From Agrobacterium sp. RAC06 (GTDB lineage: Bacteria; Pseudomonadota; Alphaproteobacteria; Rhizobiales; Rhizobiaceae), in NCBI RefSeq assembly GCF_001713475.1, contig NZ_CP016499.1, positions 4,217,501 through 4,281,500 on the forward strand: DNA of 64,000 bases, in the 5' to 3' direction. Within the stretch, counting starts at the first letter, position 1. Every line of letters begins with the position of its first letter. The translations under genes were made by a program, and so were the position numbers. The notes beneath the pieces are model-generated. The model ran no database searches. It saw only the letters and a program-made list of their open reading frames with translations, and had not been told where the DNA came from. This document shows positions 19,582-28,040 of the stretch, in pieces.

Positions 19582-20418
19582 ATGACGAAAACCATTCTTG
19601 CCGTGGCAACGGCCGCACTGCTTGCCAGCTCGGCCGCCTACGCCGCCGATGTCTATCAGCCCGAACCGCAGCCCGTTTATGTCGATGCTCCCGAGGTTGC
19701 CGTTGCGGAAGCCTCCGGCTGGTACCTGCGCGGCGATCTCGGCTACAGCTTCAACAAGCTGCGCGGCGCCAACTATTTTCAGGGCAGCAACAATAACCAG
19801 GTCGATTTCGCCACGTCCTCGATCAAGGACAGCTTCTGGGTCGGCGGCGGCGTCGGTTACCAGATCAACAGCTATCTGCGCACGGACTTGACGTTTGACT
19901 ACCTGACCAAGGCCGACTTCAACGGTTCGACTCGCGGCTCCTGCGGCGTTTCGACCGCATGCACCTCGCGCGACATCACGTCGATGCGCGCCTACACGCT
20001 GATGGCCAACGCCTATGTCGACCTCGGCACTTATGCGTATTTCACGCCCTATATTGGCGGTGGTATCGGCGGTTCCTACGTAAAGTGGGACAAGCTTCGC
20101 AACACTTCGTGTGCGGACAACAACTCGTCCAACTGTGACGCAACCGTCGAGCATCACGGCGCAGGCAGCTGGCGCTTCGCCTATCAGCTGATGGCCGGCG
20201 CCTCGATCGATGTAACCTGCAACGTCAAGGCCGATGTCGGTTATCGCTTCCGTCACACAGCCGGCGGCGACATGTTCGGCTACGCTCTGAACGGCGGCCC
20301 CGGCTACGACAAGGGCTTCAACAGCCACAGCGTCCATGCTGGCGCGCGTTATGTCTTCGGTGGTTGCGAAACGCCTGTGGCCTACCAGCCGCCGGCAGAG
20401 CTGCCTGTCTACAAGTAA
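19582..20418 (+). CDS. Outer membrane beta-barrel protein (Omp25/RopB-like)
   Basis: The 278-residue precursor has a clear signal peptide (MTKTILAVATAALLASSAAYA, cut before AD). A Pro/Tyr-rich spacer is followed by alternating strands typical of the Omp25/Omp31/RopB group (GWYLRGDLGYSFN, SFWVGGGVGYQI, LRTDLTFDYL, FTPYIGGGIGGSYV, CNVKADVGYRFRH, SVHAGARYVFGG). These proteins are abundant structural OMPs of rhizobia and brucellae. Two features are odd: six cysteines in the mature part, and a 17-residue tail (ending ELPVYK) after the last strand, where the group normally ends in an aromatic residue. GGAG lies 10 bases before the ATG at 19582. Confidence 0.9.
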   Translation: MTKTILAVATAALLASSAAYAADVYQPEPQPVYVDAPEVAVAEASGWYLRGDLGYSFNKLRGANYFQGSNNNQVDFATSSIKDSFWVGGGVGYQINSYLRTDLTFDYLTKADFNGSTRGSCGVSTACTSRDITSMRAYTLMANAYVDLGTYAYFTPYIGGGIGGSYVKWDKLRNTSCADNNSSNCDATVEHHGAGSWRFAYQLMAGASIDVTCNVKADVGYRFRHTAGGDMFGYALNGGPGYDKGFNSHSVHAGARYVFGGCETPVAYQPPAELPVYK

Positions 20419-20440
20419 GATCCATTCCGCGATCATGCAC

Positions 20441-20465
20441 AGGGCTGCCTTAGGGCAGCCCTTTT
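20441..20465 (+). terminator. Terminator after the outer membrane protein gene
   Basis: A 9-bp stem (AGGGCTGCC/GGCAGCCCT) with a short loop is followed by TTT, 23 bases after the stop. Confidence 0.8.
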
Positions 20466-20532
20466 GCGTTTCAGCCCGTCGCTGTGGCGGCGCAGACGGA
20501 ACAAAAATTTCTCCTCGTGCGACAAGACCCGC

Positions 20533-20561
20533 TTGACTGACATGGGCGACAGGAGTAGTTC
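20533..20561 (+). promoter_or_regulatory. Predicted serC-serA promoter
   Basis: TTGACT (20533-20538) and TAGTTC (20556-20561) are separated by 17 bases. The predicted start is near 20568, giving a leader of about 50 bases that contains the structured element described next. Confidence 0.5.
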
Positions 20562-20567
20562 CGACGG

Positions 20568-20616
20568 CGGGACACCTCTCCCCAACGAGAGGCTAATTAC
20601 CTGGAAGGGTATCTAT
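20568..20616 (+). promoter_or_regulatory. Structured leader upstream of serC (candidate serC RNA motif)
   Basis: The short leader can form a stem CCTCTC/GAGAGG (20575-20580 with 20587-20592) and a second small stem TACC/GGTA (20598-20601 with 20608-20611) that holds the GGAAGG ribosome site in its loop. A conserved serC RNA motif upstream of serC-serA is known from comparative genomics of Rhizobiales. This leader has the right position and a plausible shape. Assignment needs a covariance-model search. Confidence 0.5.
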
Positions 20617-21795
20617 ATGGCTGATATCATCGCCCCCGCCGCGCGTCCGGCAAACTCTCATTTTTCGTCTGGCCCATGCTCGAAGCGTCCCGGTTGGTCG
20701 CTCGATGCGCTTTCCGATGCCCCGCTCGGTCGCTCGCACCGCGCCAAGGTCGGCAAGGAAAAGCTGAAGCTGGCCATCGACCTTACCCGCGAAATTCTCA
20801 ACGTTCCCGCTGATTACCGCATCGGCATCGTTCCGGCCTCCGACACGGGCGCCGTTGAAATGGCCATGTGGTCGCTGCTCGGCGAACGTGGCGTGGACAT
20901 GCTTTCCTGGGAAAGCTTTGGCGCCGGCTGGGTCACCGATGTGGTGAAGCAGCTGAAGCTTGCCGATGTCCGCAAGTTCAATGCCGATTACGGCCTGCTT
21001 CCGAACCTTGCCGAAGTCGATTTCGACCGCGATGTCGTCTTTACCTGGAACGGCACGACATCGGGTGTGCGCGTTGCGAATGCCGACTTCATCCCTGCGG
21101 ATCGCAAGGGCCTGACGATCTGCGACGCCACCTCGGCGGCTTTCGCGCAGGACCTCGACTTCTCCAAGCTCGATGTCACCACCTTCTCCTGGCAGAAGGT
21201 TCTGGGCGGTGAAGGCGGTCACGGCGTGATCATCCTCAGCCCTCGTGCCGTCGAGCGCCTGACGACCTATGTTCCGGCCTGGCCGCTGCCGAAGATCTTC
21301 CGCATGACCTCGGGCGGCAAGCTGATCGAAGGCATCTTTGTCGGCGAAACGATCAACACGCCGTCCATGCTCTGCGTCGAGGACTATGTCGATGCCTTGA
21401 AGTGGGCAAAGTCGATCGGCGGCCTCGAAGCCCTGATCGCTCGCGCCGACGCCAATGCCAAGGTCATCTTCGACTTCATCGAGGAAAACGACTGGATTGC
21501 CAATCTGGCCGTTGATGACGCGACGCGCTCCAACACCTCGGTCTGCGTCAAGATCGTTGACCCTGCGATTACGGCACTCGATGCCGATGCCCAGGCTGCC
21601 TTTGCCAAGGGCATTGCCAGCATCCTGGAAAAGCAGGGTGTTGCCTATGACATCGGTGCTTACCGCGATGCGCCGGCCGGCCTTCGCATCTGGGCGGGTG
21701 CCACGATCGAGACCGCTGACATGGCAGCACTGATGCCGTGGCTCACCTTTGCCTACGAGACGCAGAAGGCGTCTCTCGCCAAGGCTGCCGCCTGA
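20617..21795 (+). CDS. serC: Phosphoserine aminotransferase SerC
   Basis: SerC is the PLP-dependent aminotransferase that converts 3-phosphohydroxypyruvate to phosphoserine, using glutamate, in serine and PLP biosynthesis. The 392-residue product is the class V type typical of alphaproteobacteria. The start region has [14 protein letters not shown], and the PLP lysine is Lys194 in [15 protein letters not shown]. The ATG at 20617 has GGAAGG upstream, inside the hairpin loop of the leader. Reading frame exists further upstream but lacks homology. serA follows after 88 bases, so the two successive steps are encoded together. Confidence 0.95.
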   Translation: MADIIAPAARPANSHFSSGPCSKRPGWSLDALSDAPLGRSHRAKVGKEKLKLAIDLTREILNVPADYRIGIVPASDTGAVEMAMWSLLGERGVDMLSWESFGAGWVTDVVKQLKLADVRKFNADYGLLPNLAEVDFDRDVVFTWNGTTSGVRVANADFIPADRKGLTICDATSAAFAQDLDFSKLDVTTFSWQKVLGGEGGHGVIILSPRAVERLTTYVPAWPLPKIFRMTSGGKLIEGIFVGETINTPSMLCVEDYVDALKWAKSIGGLEALIARADANAKVIFDFIEENDWIANLAVDDATRSNTSVCVKIVDPAITALDADAQAAFAKGIASILEKQGVAYDIGAYRDAPAGLRIWAGATIETADMAALMPWLTFAYETQKASLAKAAA

Positions 21796-21883
21796 TCCTG
21801 GACGATTTCGGCTCCGCCTGACCGGCGGAGCCCCGCAATTCTCATCATTTTCTTCAAACGAACTCTCTGAAGGAGGCCTCGTC

Positions 21884-23479
21884 ATGGCACCTCGCGTTCT
21901 CGTATCCGACGAATTGTCTGAAACCGCCGTCCAGATCTTCCGTGATCGCGGCGTCGAAGTCGATTTCCAGCCGAAGCTCGGCAAGGACAAGGAAAAACTC
22001 GCCGAAATCATCGGCAATTATGATGGCCTCGCCATCCGCTCCGCCACCAAGGCGACGGAAAAGCTGATCGCTGCTGCGACCAACCTCAAGGTCATCGGCC
22101 GCGCCGGTATCGGCGTCGACAATGTCGATATCCCGGCTGCCTCCAAGCGCGGCATCATCGTGATGAACACGCCTTTCGGCAACTCGATCACGACGGCAGA
22201 ACACGCCATCGCCCTGATGTTTGCCGTTGCCCGCCAGCTACCGCAGGCCGATGCCTCGACCCAGGCCGGCAAGTGGGAAAAGTCGAAGTTCATGGGTGTC
22301 GAAATCACCGGCAAGACGCTCGGCGTTATCGGCGCCGGCAATATCGGCGGCATCGTCTGCAAGAAGGCGATCGGCCTGGGCATGCATGTGCTGGCCTATG
22401 ACCCCTTCCTGTCGACCGAACGCGCCCAGGAAATGGGCGTCACCAAGGTCGAACTGGACGAGTTGCTCGCCAAGGCTGACTTTATCACCCTGCATGTACC
22501 GATGACCGACAAGACGCGCGGTATCATCTCGAAGGAAGCGCTTGCCAAGACGAAGAAGGGTGTCCGCATCGTCAACTGCGCCCGTGGTGGTCTGGTCGAT
22601 GAGGCAGCCCTTGCCGACGCCATCAAGTCCGGTCATGTCGCCGGTGCCGGTTTCGACGTCTTCGAAGTCGAGCCTGCGACCGAAAGCCCGCTCTTCGGCC
22701 TGCCAAATGTCGTCTGCACGCCGCATCTCGGCGCCTCGACCACGGAAGCCCAGGAAAATGTCGCGCTGCAGGTTGCCGAGCAGATGTCGGACTACCTAAT
22801 GAAGGGTGCCGTCTCGAACGCCATCAACATGCCGTCGATCACGGCTGAGGAAGCGCCGATCCTGAAGCCGTTCATCCGTCTCGCCGACGTGCTCGGCTCG
22901 TTTGCCGGCCAGATGACCGAAAACCCGATCAAGGAAATCGAGATCCTCTATGACGGCGTGACCTCCGGCATGAACACAAAGGCGCTGACCTCGGCACTGC
23001 TCGCCGGTCTCATCCGCCCGCAGGTGGCCGACGTGAACATGGTTTCGGCCCCGATCATGATCAAGGAAAAGGGCGTCATCGTCTCGGAAGTGAAGCGCGA
23101 CAAGACCGGCGTCTATGACGGTTACATCAAGCTCACCGTCACCACCGAGAAGCAGACCCGCTCGGTCGCCGGCACGGTCTTCTCCGACGGCAAGCCGCGC
23201 TTCATCCAGATCAAGGGCATCAACATGGATGCCGATGTCGGTCCGAACATGATCTACATCTCGAACACCGACGTTCCCGGCATGATCGGCTTCATGGGCA
23301 CCACGCTCGGCAATGCCAAGGTCAACATCGCGAACTTCCAGCTCGGTCGCGACAAGGAGGGTGGCGACGCGATTGCGCTCCTTTACGTCGATGGACCGGT
23401 CGAGCAGGGCGTGCTTGACCAGCTCACCGCCAATCCGGCCGTCAAGCAGGCCAAGCCTCTGGTGTTCAACGTCGACTGA
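21884..23479 (+). CDS. serA: D-3-phosphoglycerate dehydrogenase SerA
   Basis: SerA oxidises 3-phosphoglycerate to 3-phosphohydroxypyruvate, the first committed step of serine synthesis. The 531-residue, long-form product has the substrate/NAD fold with GVIGAGNIGGIV, the catalytic Arg region CARGGLVDEAA, the Glu near VFEVEPA and the His in CTPHLGASTTEAQ. An intervening domain and a C-terminal ACT domain (TDVPGMIGFMGTTLGNAKVN) follow, where serine may bind. AGGAGG stands before the ATG at 21884. A strong terminator closes the operon. Confidence 0.97.
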   Translation: MAPRVLVSDELSETAVQIFRDRGVEVDFQPKLGKDKEKLAEIIGNYDGLAIRSATKATEKLIAAATNLKVIGRAGIGVDNVDIPAASKRGIIVMNTPFGNSITTAEHAIALMFAVARQLPQADASTQAGKWEKSKFMGVEITGKTLGVIGAGNIGGIVCKKAIGLGMHVLAYDPFLSTERAQEMGVTKVELDELLAKADFITLHVPMTDKTRGIISKEALAKTKKGVRIVNCARGGLVDEAALADAIKSGHVAGAGFDVFEVEPATESPLFGLPNVVCTPHLGASTTEAQENVALQVAEQMSDYLMKGAVSNAINMPSITAEEAPILKPFIRLADVLGSFAGQMTENPIKEIEILYDGVTSGMNTKALTSALLAGLIRPQVADVNMVSAPIMIKEKGVIVSEVKRDKTGVYDGYIKLTVTTEKQTRSVAGTVFSDGKPRFIQIKGINMDADVGPNMIYISNTDVPGMIGFMGTTLGNAKVNIANFQLGRDKEGGDAIALLYVDGPVEQGVLDQLTANPAVKQAKPLVFNVD

Positions 23480-23502
23480 TCGACGTTCTCGATATCATCG
23501 AC

Positions 23503-23542
23503 AAAGACGGCGCGGGATCAAACCCGCGCCGTCTTTGTTTTT
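23503..23542 (+). terminator. Strong terminator after serA
   Basis: A 14-bp perfect stem (23503-23516 with 23523-23536, core GACGGCGCGGG) with a six-base loop is followed by TTTGTTTTTC. It starts 24 bases after the serA stop. Confidence 0.9.
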
Positions 23543-23643
23543 CAGCTGCTTTCGGCCAAACGCAAAGTTACATATGGAAAAACATATGCGTTGAACTGAC
23601 GCATGGCGGGTTGTCGCATTGTTTCTGCGATGCGAGGGTATAG

Positions 23644-23657
23644 TTGATGTTTATCAC
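23644..23657 (+). promoter_or_regulatory. FNR/FixK-type box before the cio genes
   Basis: TTGAT-GTTT-ATCAC matches the anaerobox TTGAT-N4-ATCAA at nine of ten defined positions. Its centre is only about 37 bases before the cioA start codon, too close for class II activation, so it would fit repression better. In Pseudomonas aeruginosa the homologous cioAB genes are repressed by Anr at low oxygen. Confidence 0.5.
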
Positions 23658-23687
23658 CTCCGGGAGGAGAGAAGGAAGGGACATCCC

Positions 23688-25100
23688 ATGTTCGAGCACT
23701 TCGACGCACAACTCCTGGCACGCATACAGTTTGCCTTTACCGTATCGTTCCACATCATATTTCCCGCCTTTTCCATAGGGCTTGCGAGCTATCTCGCGGT
23801 GCTCGAAGGCCTCTATCTCTGGAAGAAGGACAAGGTCTATCTGGAGCTCTTCGACTTCTGGAAGACCATCTTTGCGGTCGCTTTCGGCATGGGCGTCGTT
23901 TCGGGCATCGTCATGTCCTACCAGTTCGGCACCAACTGGTCGGTGTTCTCCGACAAGGCGGGGCCGGTCATCGGTCCCTTGATGGGCTACGAGGTCCTGA
24001 CCGCCTTCTTCCTCGAGGCCGGCTTCCTCGGCGTCATGCTGTTCGGCCGCAACCGGGTCGGGCCGGGGCTGCATTTCTTCGCGACGCTGATGGTCGCCTT
24101 CGGAACCCTGATCTCGGCCACCTGGATCCTCTCGGTCAATTCCTGGATGCAGACGCCTGACGGTTTTGCCATGAACGATGTCGGCCAGTTTGTGCCTGTT
24201 GACTGGTGGAAGATCGTTTTCAATCCGTCCTTCCCCTATCGCCTTGTTCATATGGTCATCGCCGCCTATCTGACCACCGCCTTCGTCGTCGGCGCCGTCG
24301 GAGCCTGGCACCTTGTCAAGCGCACGGCGCCGCGCCGCGCAGGCAAGATGTTCTCCATGGCCATGTGGATGGCGGCGATCGTTGCGCCGATCCAGATCTT
24401 TGCCGGCGACATGCACGGCCTCAACACGCTGGAGTATCAGCCGGTCAAGGTGATGGCCATGGAGGGCCATTTCGAAAGCCATCCGGAGGGCGCGCCGCTG
24501 ATCCTGTTCGGGATCCCGAACCAAGACGAGCAGCGGATCGACTATGCAGTGCAGATCCCGAAACTCTCCAGTCTGATCCTCAAGCACGACCTCAATGCGC
24601 CGCTCGACGGTCTGGATACTGTGCCCCGCGAATTGCAGCCGCCGGTCGCCATCGTCTTCTGGTCTTTCCGCGTGATGATCGCCATCGGGTTTGCGATGCT
24701 GGGGGTCGGCCTCTTCTCGCTCTGGTGTCGCTGGAAGGGCACGCTTTATTCCAATGGATGGCTGCACCGCGCGGCCCTCGTCGTGGGACCCTCGGGTTTC
24801 GTCGCCGTGCTTGCCGGCTGGATCACAACCGAGGTCGGGCGTCAGCCCTATACGGTCTATGGCCATCTGCTGACGGCCGATTCGATCTCGCCGATCGCGG
24901 CGCCCGCGGTCGCGGCCTCGCTGATCGCCTTCATCGTGGTCTATTTCATCGTCTTCGGTGCCGGTACCTTTTACATCCTGCGCCTGATGGGCCGCCTGCC
25001 GCGCGATCCGATGCCGGATCTCGACGATGGCCCGATCCGCACCTCCGGCATCACGCCGGCCGCCCAGCCTGGACACCATGGAGGCAGACATGCCCATTGA
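23688..25100 (+). CDS. cioA: Cytochrome bd-type quinol oxidase subunit I, cyanide-insensitive class
   Basis: This 470-residue subunit has about nine membrane helices. The high-spin heme ligand His22 lies in RIQFAFTVSFHIIFPAFSIG. The conserved GRQPYTVYG segment near the C-terminus and a short periplasmic Q loop indicate the CioA rather than the long-Q-loop CydA form. It oxidises ubiquinol and reduces oxygen to water at the inner membrane without pumping protons, giving respiration resistant to cyanide, NO or sulfide. GGAAGGG precedes the ATG. Its last 11 bases overlap cioB. Confidence 0.93.
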   Translation: MFEHFDAQLLARIQFAFTVSFHIIFPAFSIGLASYLAVLEGLYLWKKDKVYLELFDFWKTIFAVAFGMGVVSGIVMSYQFGTNWSVFSDKAGPVIGPLMGYEVLTAFFLEAGFLGVMLFGRNRVGPGLHFFATLMVAFGTLISATWILSVNSWMQTPDGFAMNDVGQFVPVDWWKIVFNPSFPYRLVHMVIAAYLTTAFVVGAVGAWHLVKRTAPRRAGKMFSMAMWMAAIVAPIQIFAGDMHGLNTLEYQPVKVMAMEGHFESHPEGAPLILFGIPNQDEQRIDYAVQIPKLSSLILKHDLNAPLDGLDTVPRELQPPVAIVFWSFRVMIAIGFAMLGVGLFSLWCRWKGTLYSNGWLHRAALVVGPSGFVAVLAGWITTEVGRQPYTVYGHLLTADSISPIAAPAVAASLIAFIVVYFIVFGAGTFYILRLMGRLPRDPMPDLDDGPIRTSGITPAAQPGHHGGRHAH

Positions 25101-26094
25101 TCTTCCCTTCATCTGGGCCGGCATCATCGCCTTTGCAGTGCTTGCCTATGTCATCCTCGACGGTTTCGATCTCGGCGTGGGTATCCTCTTTCCCTTCTTC
25201 CCGGAGAAGCATGAGAAGGATCTGATGATGAACTCGGTGGCGCCCGTCTGGGACGGCAACGAGACCTGGCTGGTGCTCGGGGGCGGCGGGCTGCTCGCGG
25301 TCTTCCCGCTCGCCTATGCGACGATCCTGCCCGCCCTCTACGCGCCGCTGATCATCATGCTGCTTGGGCTGATCTTCCGGGGCGTCGCCTTCGAATACCG
25401 TTGGCGTACGAAGCGGGCGGAGCATCTCTGGAACTGGGCTTTTGCCGGCGGTTCCTTCGTTGCGGCCTTCTTCCAGGGCGTGGCGCTCGGGGCGCTGGTG
25501 CAGGGCATTCCGGTTGCAAACCGCGCCTATTCCGGCGGCTGGTGGGACTGGCTGACGCCGTTTTCGCTTGCGACCGGTGCCGCTCTCGTCATCGGTTATG
25601 CGCTTCTCGGCGCGACCTGGCTCGTGATGAAGACGGAAGGGGAGATCTCGGATCGGGCGCGGTCCTTCGCGCTGCCTCTGTCGTTTGCCACAGTCGGGGC
25701 GATGGGCGTCTTCAGCCTCTGGACCCCCTGGCTCGAACCGCTCTATTTCGAGCGCTGGTTCAAGTTCCCGACCCTGATCTTCTCGATCATCGTTCCGGTT
25801 CTAGTGCTCGGCTGCCTCTACGTGATCGTCAACGGATTGCGCAAAGGCCATGACGCGCGGCCCTTCCTGGCGGCACTCGGCCTCTTCGTACTCGGCTATG
25901 CCGGGATCGGGATCAGCTTCTATCCCTATATCGTGCCGACATCGCTGACGATCTGGGAGGCGGCAGCACCCGACGAGAGCCTTGCCTTCCTGCTCTACGG
26001 TGCCGTCATCCTCGTGCCGATGATCCTCGGATACACGGCCTATGCCTATTGGGTCTTCCGTGGAAAGCTCAATCCGGACGAGGGCTATCACTGA
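25090..26094 (+). CDS. cioB: Cytochrome bd-type quinol oxidase subunit II
   Basis: This 334-residue subunit has eight or nine membrane helices. It begins MPIDLPFIWAGIIAF and contains the family signature YVILDGFDLGVGILFPFF, then VWDGNETWLVLGGGGLLAVFP, which is diagnostic of CydB/CioB. The ATG at 25090 is preferred over two upstream in-frame starts because GGAGG lies 6 bases before it; it overlaps cioA by 11 bases. The stop overlaps the start of a 37-residue third protein, so three products are likely made from one message. Confidence 0.95.
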   Translation: MPIDLPFIWAGIIAFAVLAYVILDGFDLGVGILFPFFPEKHEKDLMMNSVAPVWDGNETWLVLGGGGLLAVFPLAYATILPALYAPLIIMLLGLIFRGVAFEYRWRTKRAEHLWNWAFAGGSFVAAFFQGVALGALVQGIPVANRAYSGGWWDWLTPFSLATGAALVIGYALLGATWLVMKTEGEISDRARSFALPLSFATVGAMGVFSLWTPWLEPLYFERWFKFPTLIFSIIVPVLVLGCLYVIVNGLRKGHDARPFLAALGLFVLGYAGIGISFYPYIVPTSLTIWEAAAPDESLAFLLYGAVILVPMILGYTAYAYWVFRGKLNPDEGYH

Positions 26095-26207
26095 TGGATA
26101 AGCGCCTCATGGCCAGCCGTTTGCTGTGGTTCGTCGGCCTTTGGGCCGGCGGCGTGATGGCGATCACCATCGTCGGACTGATCATCAAGTTCTGGCTTGG
26201 GGCCTGA
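26094..26207 (+). CDS. DUF2474-like small membrane subunit of the oxidase
   Basis: A 37-residue protein begins at an ATG that overlaps the cioB stop by one base (TGATG). It has a basic start (MDKRLMASR) and one membrane helix (LLWFVGLWAGGVMAITIVG) ending in IIKFWLGA. The size, W-rich helix and position directly after cioB match DUF2474 proteins, which accompany CIO-type oxidases. They are the likely counterpart of CydX/CbdX, which stabilise heme in E. coli bd oxidase. It is too short for default gene finders and easily missed. The functional role is inferred from position and family. Confidence 0.8.
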   Translation: MDKRLMASRLLWFVGLWAGGVMAITIVGLIIKFWLGA

Positions 26208-26237
26208 CTTCGATCACCTGAAATTCAATGGAAATCC

Positions 26238-26266
26238 GCTCGCTCTCTCTTCAAAAGAGAGCGAGC
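26238..26266 (+). other. Perfect hairpin after the cio genes
   Basis: A 10-bp perfect inverted repeat (GCTCGCTCTC/GAGAGCGAGC) with a 9-base loop starts 31 bases after the small-subunit stop. No U-tract follows, so it may protect the 3' end or act as a weak terminator before the Tim44-like gene. Confidence 0.5.
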
Positions 26267-26333
26267 TCTCTCCATATGAGAGACAAGCCTGAAAAAGGTA
26301 TTCAAGACTGCTTCGAGGAGGACAGGAAACACG

Positions 26334-27347
26334 ATGCGGCAATACGCAAAAACATTCGCGACGCTTGCGCTTGGCATGATGGTCACGCTGGTGGCCGTCG
26401 ATTTCGCCGAGGCGCGTCGCGCCAGCGGCGGCTTCGGCAGCCGCGGCACGCGTACTTTCGACGCCCCTGCTGCAACACGCACGGCGCCGGCACCGGCCGC
26501 GCCGATCGAGCGGACAATGACGCCGCGCACCAACGCGAACCAGCCTGCAACCAATCCGTCCACCGCCGCCAATCAGGCCGCGCGTCCGGGTGGCCTGTTC
26601 GGTGGTCTTGCCGGTGGTCTGATGGGTGGCCTGCTGCTCGGCGGCTTGTTCGGCATGCTGATGGGCACAGGCTTCGGCGGCGGCTTCGGCATCCTCGGCC
26701 TGCTCCTGCAGGGCCTCTTGATCTTCTTCCTGATCCGCTTTGCGATGCGCATGTTTGCCAATCGTCAGGCGACGGCGTCCGGTCCGGGCAATGCCCCGGG
26801 TTTCGGCGGCTTCGGCGGCATGGCGCGTGACAACCAGAGCGGTGATCAGGCTCGTCCGAGCTTCCAGATCCCGAAACTCGGTGGCGGCGGCGCATCGTCG
26901 GCGACTTCCGCTCGCCGGTCCGGTCAGTCTGACGAACTCGGCATCACGCCGAAGGATCTCGAGCGCTTCGAGGAACTGCTGCAGGAGATGCAGCGCGCCT
27001 ATGCGGCCGAGGACTATGGTTCACTGCGCCGCATCACGACACCGGAAGCCATGTCCTATCTCGCCGAGGAACTGAGCGAGAATGCCACCAAGGGCGTCAA
27101 GAACGAGGTGCGCGACGTGCATCTGGTGCAGGGCGACGTGGCTGAGAGCTGGGCCGAAGACAAGATGGAATATGCGACCGTCGCGATGCGCTACGAAGCG
27201 ATCGACTATGTCGTCGACCGCCAGAGCGGTGACGTGGTCGAAGGCGATCCGAACACGCCCACCGAATCCGTTGAGCTCTGGACCTTCGCGCGGCGTCCCG
27301 CCACAAAGTGGCAGATCTCGGCGATCCAGGGTGTCGAGCAAGGCTGA
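26334..27347 (+). CDS. Tim44-like domain membrane protein
   Basis: This 337-residue protein starts with a signal-like helix (QYAKTFATLALGMMVTLVAV, ending in AEA). A Thr/Ala/Pro-rich spacer is followed by a Gly-rich membrane segment at about 85-140 (GGLFGGLAGGLMGGLLLGG, then ILGLLLQGLLIFFLI). The C-terminal 140 residues (ITPKDLERFEELLQEMQRAYA to the end) match the Tim44/MRP-L45 fold seen in bacterial proteins of unknown role. Alphaproteobacterial homologues are discussed as relatives of mitochondrial import factor Tim44. GGAGG and AGGAAA precede the ATG. A strong terminator follows. Confidence 0.85.
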   Translation: MRQYAKTFATLALGMMVTLVAVDFAEARRASGGFGSRGTRTFDAPAATRTAPAPAAPIERTMTPRTNANQPATNPSTAANQAARPGGLFGGLAGGLMGGLLLGGLFGMLMGTGFGGGFGILGLLLQGLLIFFLIRFAMRMFANRQATASGPGNAPGFGGFGGMARDNQSGDQARPSFQIPKLGGGGASSATSARRSGQSDELGITPKDLERFEELLQEMQRAYAAEDYGSLRRITTPEAMSYLAEELSENATKGVKNEVRDVHLVQGDVAESWAEDKMEYATVAMRYEAIDYVVDRQSGDVVEGDPNTPTESVELWTFARRPATKWQISAIQGVEQG

Positions 27348-27379
27348 GTGCGTCGGCACTCTCCAACCCAAAACATGTT

Positions 27380-27409
27380 GGGGCCCGGCTTTTCGGCCGG
27401 GCCCCTTTT
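27380..27409 (+). terminator. Terminator after the Tim44-like gene
   Basis: A 10-bp GC stem (GGGGCCCGGC/GCCGGGCCCC) with the loop TTTTCG is followed by TTTT. It also lies just beyond the stop of the convergent GNAT gene and may serve both. Confidence 0.88.
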
Positions 27410-27412
27410 GCG

Positions 27413-27853
27413 TCAGCGGACGAGCTTGATCAACTCGAAGGGTAAGCCGCTGTCATCGTTCGGACGACGGCCTGTCTCCATGAACCCAAGCCGGTCGTAG
27501 AAGCGGCGGGCGCGTTCGTTGAGCGTATAGACCTCCAGCTCCAAACATGAGCGGAGTTGCGAGGCATGTTCCACGAGTTGTCGGCCGATGCCCGTTCCAT
27601 GGTGGTTCGGATCGACAAACAGGCCACCGATGGTTTGATCCAGCAGGCTGATGAAGCCGACGATCTCGCCGTTCCGCAGCGCCACATGGGTCTCCGCCAG
27701 CGGCAAGTAATGGTCGGCCACGAGGGTCGCCTGGATGTCCAGTTGCTCGCGGACGAGGAAGGGGTGTCCTTTCTCAGATGCCGAACGCCAGATAGCGACG
27801 AGGCGAGTGGTATCCTCGGGCAGAAAAGCCCGGATTTGCAGGTCGTATTTCAT
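27413..27853 (-). CDS. GNAT-family N-acetyltransferase
   Basis: This 146-residue protein has the GNAT fold, with the acetyl-CoA pyrophosphate loop in VDPNHHGTGIGRQLVEHA and the C-terminal LNERARRFYDRLGFMETGRR typical of the YiaC/YjaB group. These acetylate small molecules or peptides; the substrate is unknown. The ATG at 27853 has GGAA six bases upstream. An upstream extension of the frame lacks homology. It converges with the Tim44-like gene across a shared terminator. Confidence 0.88.
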   Translation of the reverse strand: MKYDLQIRAFLPEDTTRLVAIWRSASEKGHPFLVREQLDIQATLVADHYLPLAETHVALRNGEIVGFISLLDQTIGGLFVDPNHHGTGIGRQLVEHASQLRSCLELEVYTLNERARRFYDRLGFMETGRRPNDDSGLPFELIKLVR

Positions 27854-27985
27854 GGATTGTTCCGTCAGTCGTGTTGTTGATGCGCATGCGACAGCGTTCG
27901 GCTGTCGAGCCGTTCCCATAGGGTTCAAAGGCTGTCGTTACTGCGCATCAAGCTCCTTCTTGCTGACGATCCTGAAGCTTTAGAC

Positions 27986-28006
27986 CTTGAGGCGTTTCGC
28001 CTCAAG
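27986..28006. other. Small palindrome in the GNAT-transglycosylase gap
   Basis: CTTGAGGCG and CGCCTCAAG form a perfect 9-bp stem around TTT. It lies 34 bases beyond the stop of the minus-strand transglycosylase gene, but neither strand has a U-tract. A terminator, an RNA 3'-end structure or an operator for the GNAT gene are all possible. Confidence 0.4.
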
Positions 28007-28040
28007 TGTTGAATGGCCTGACCGCCCGGTCAGATCACCC

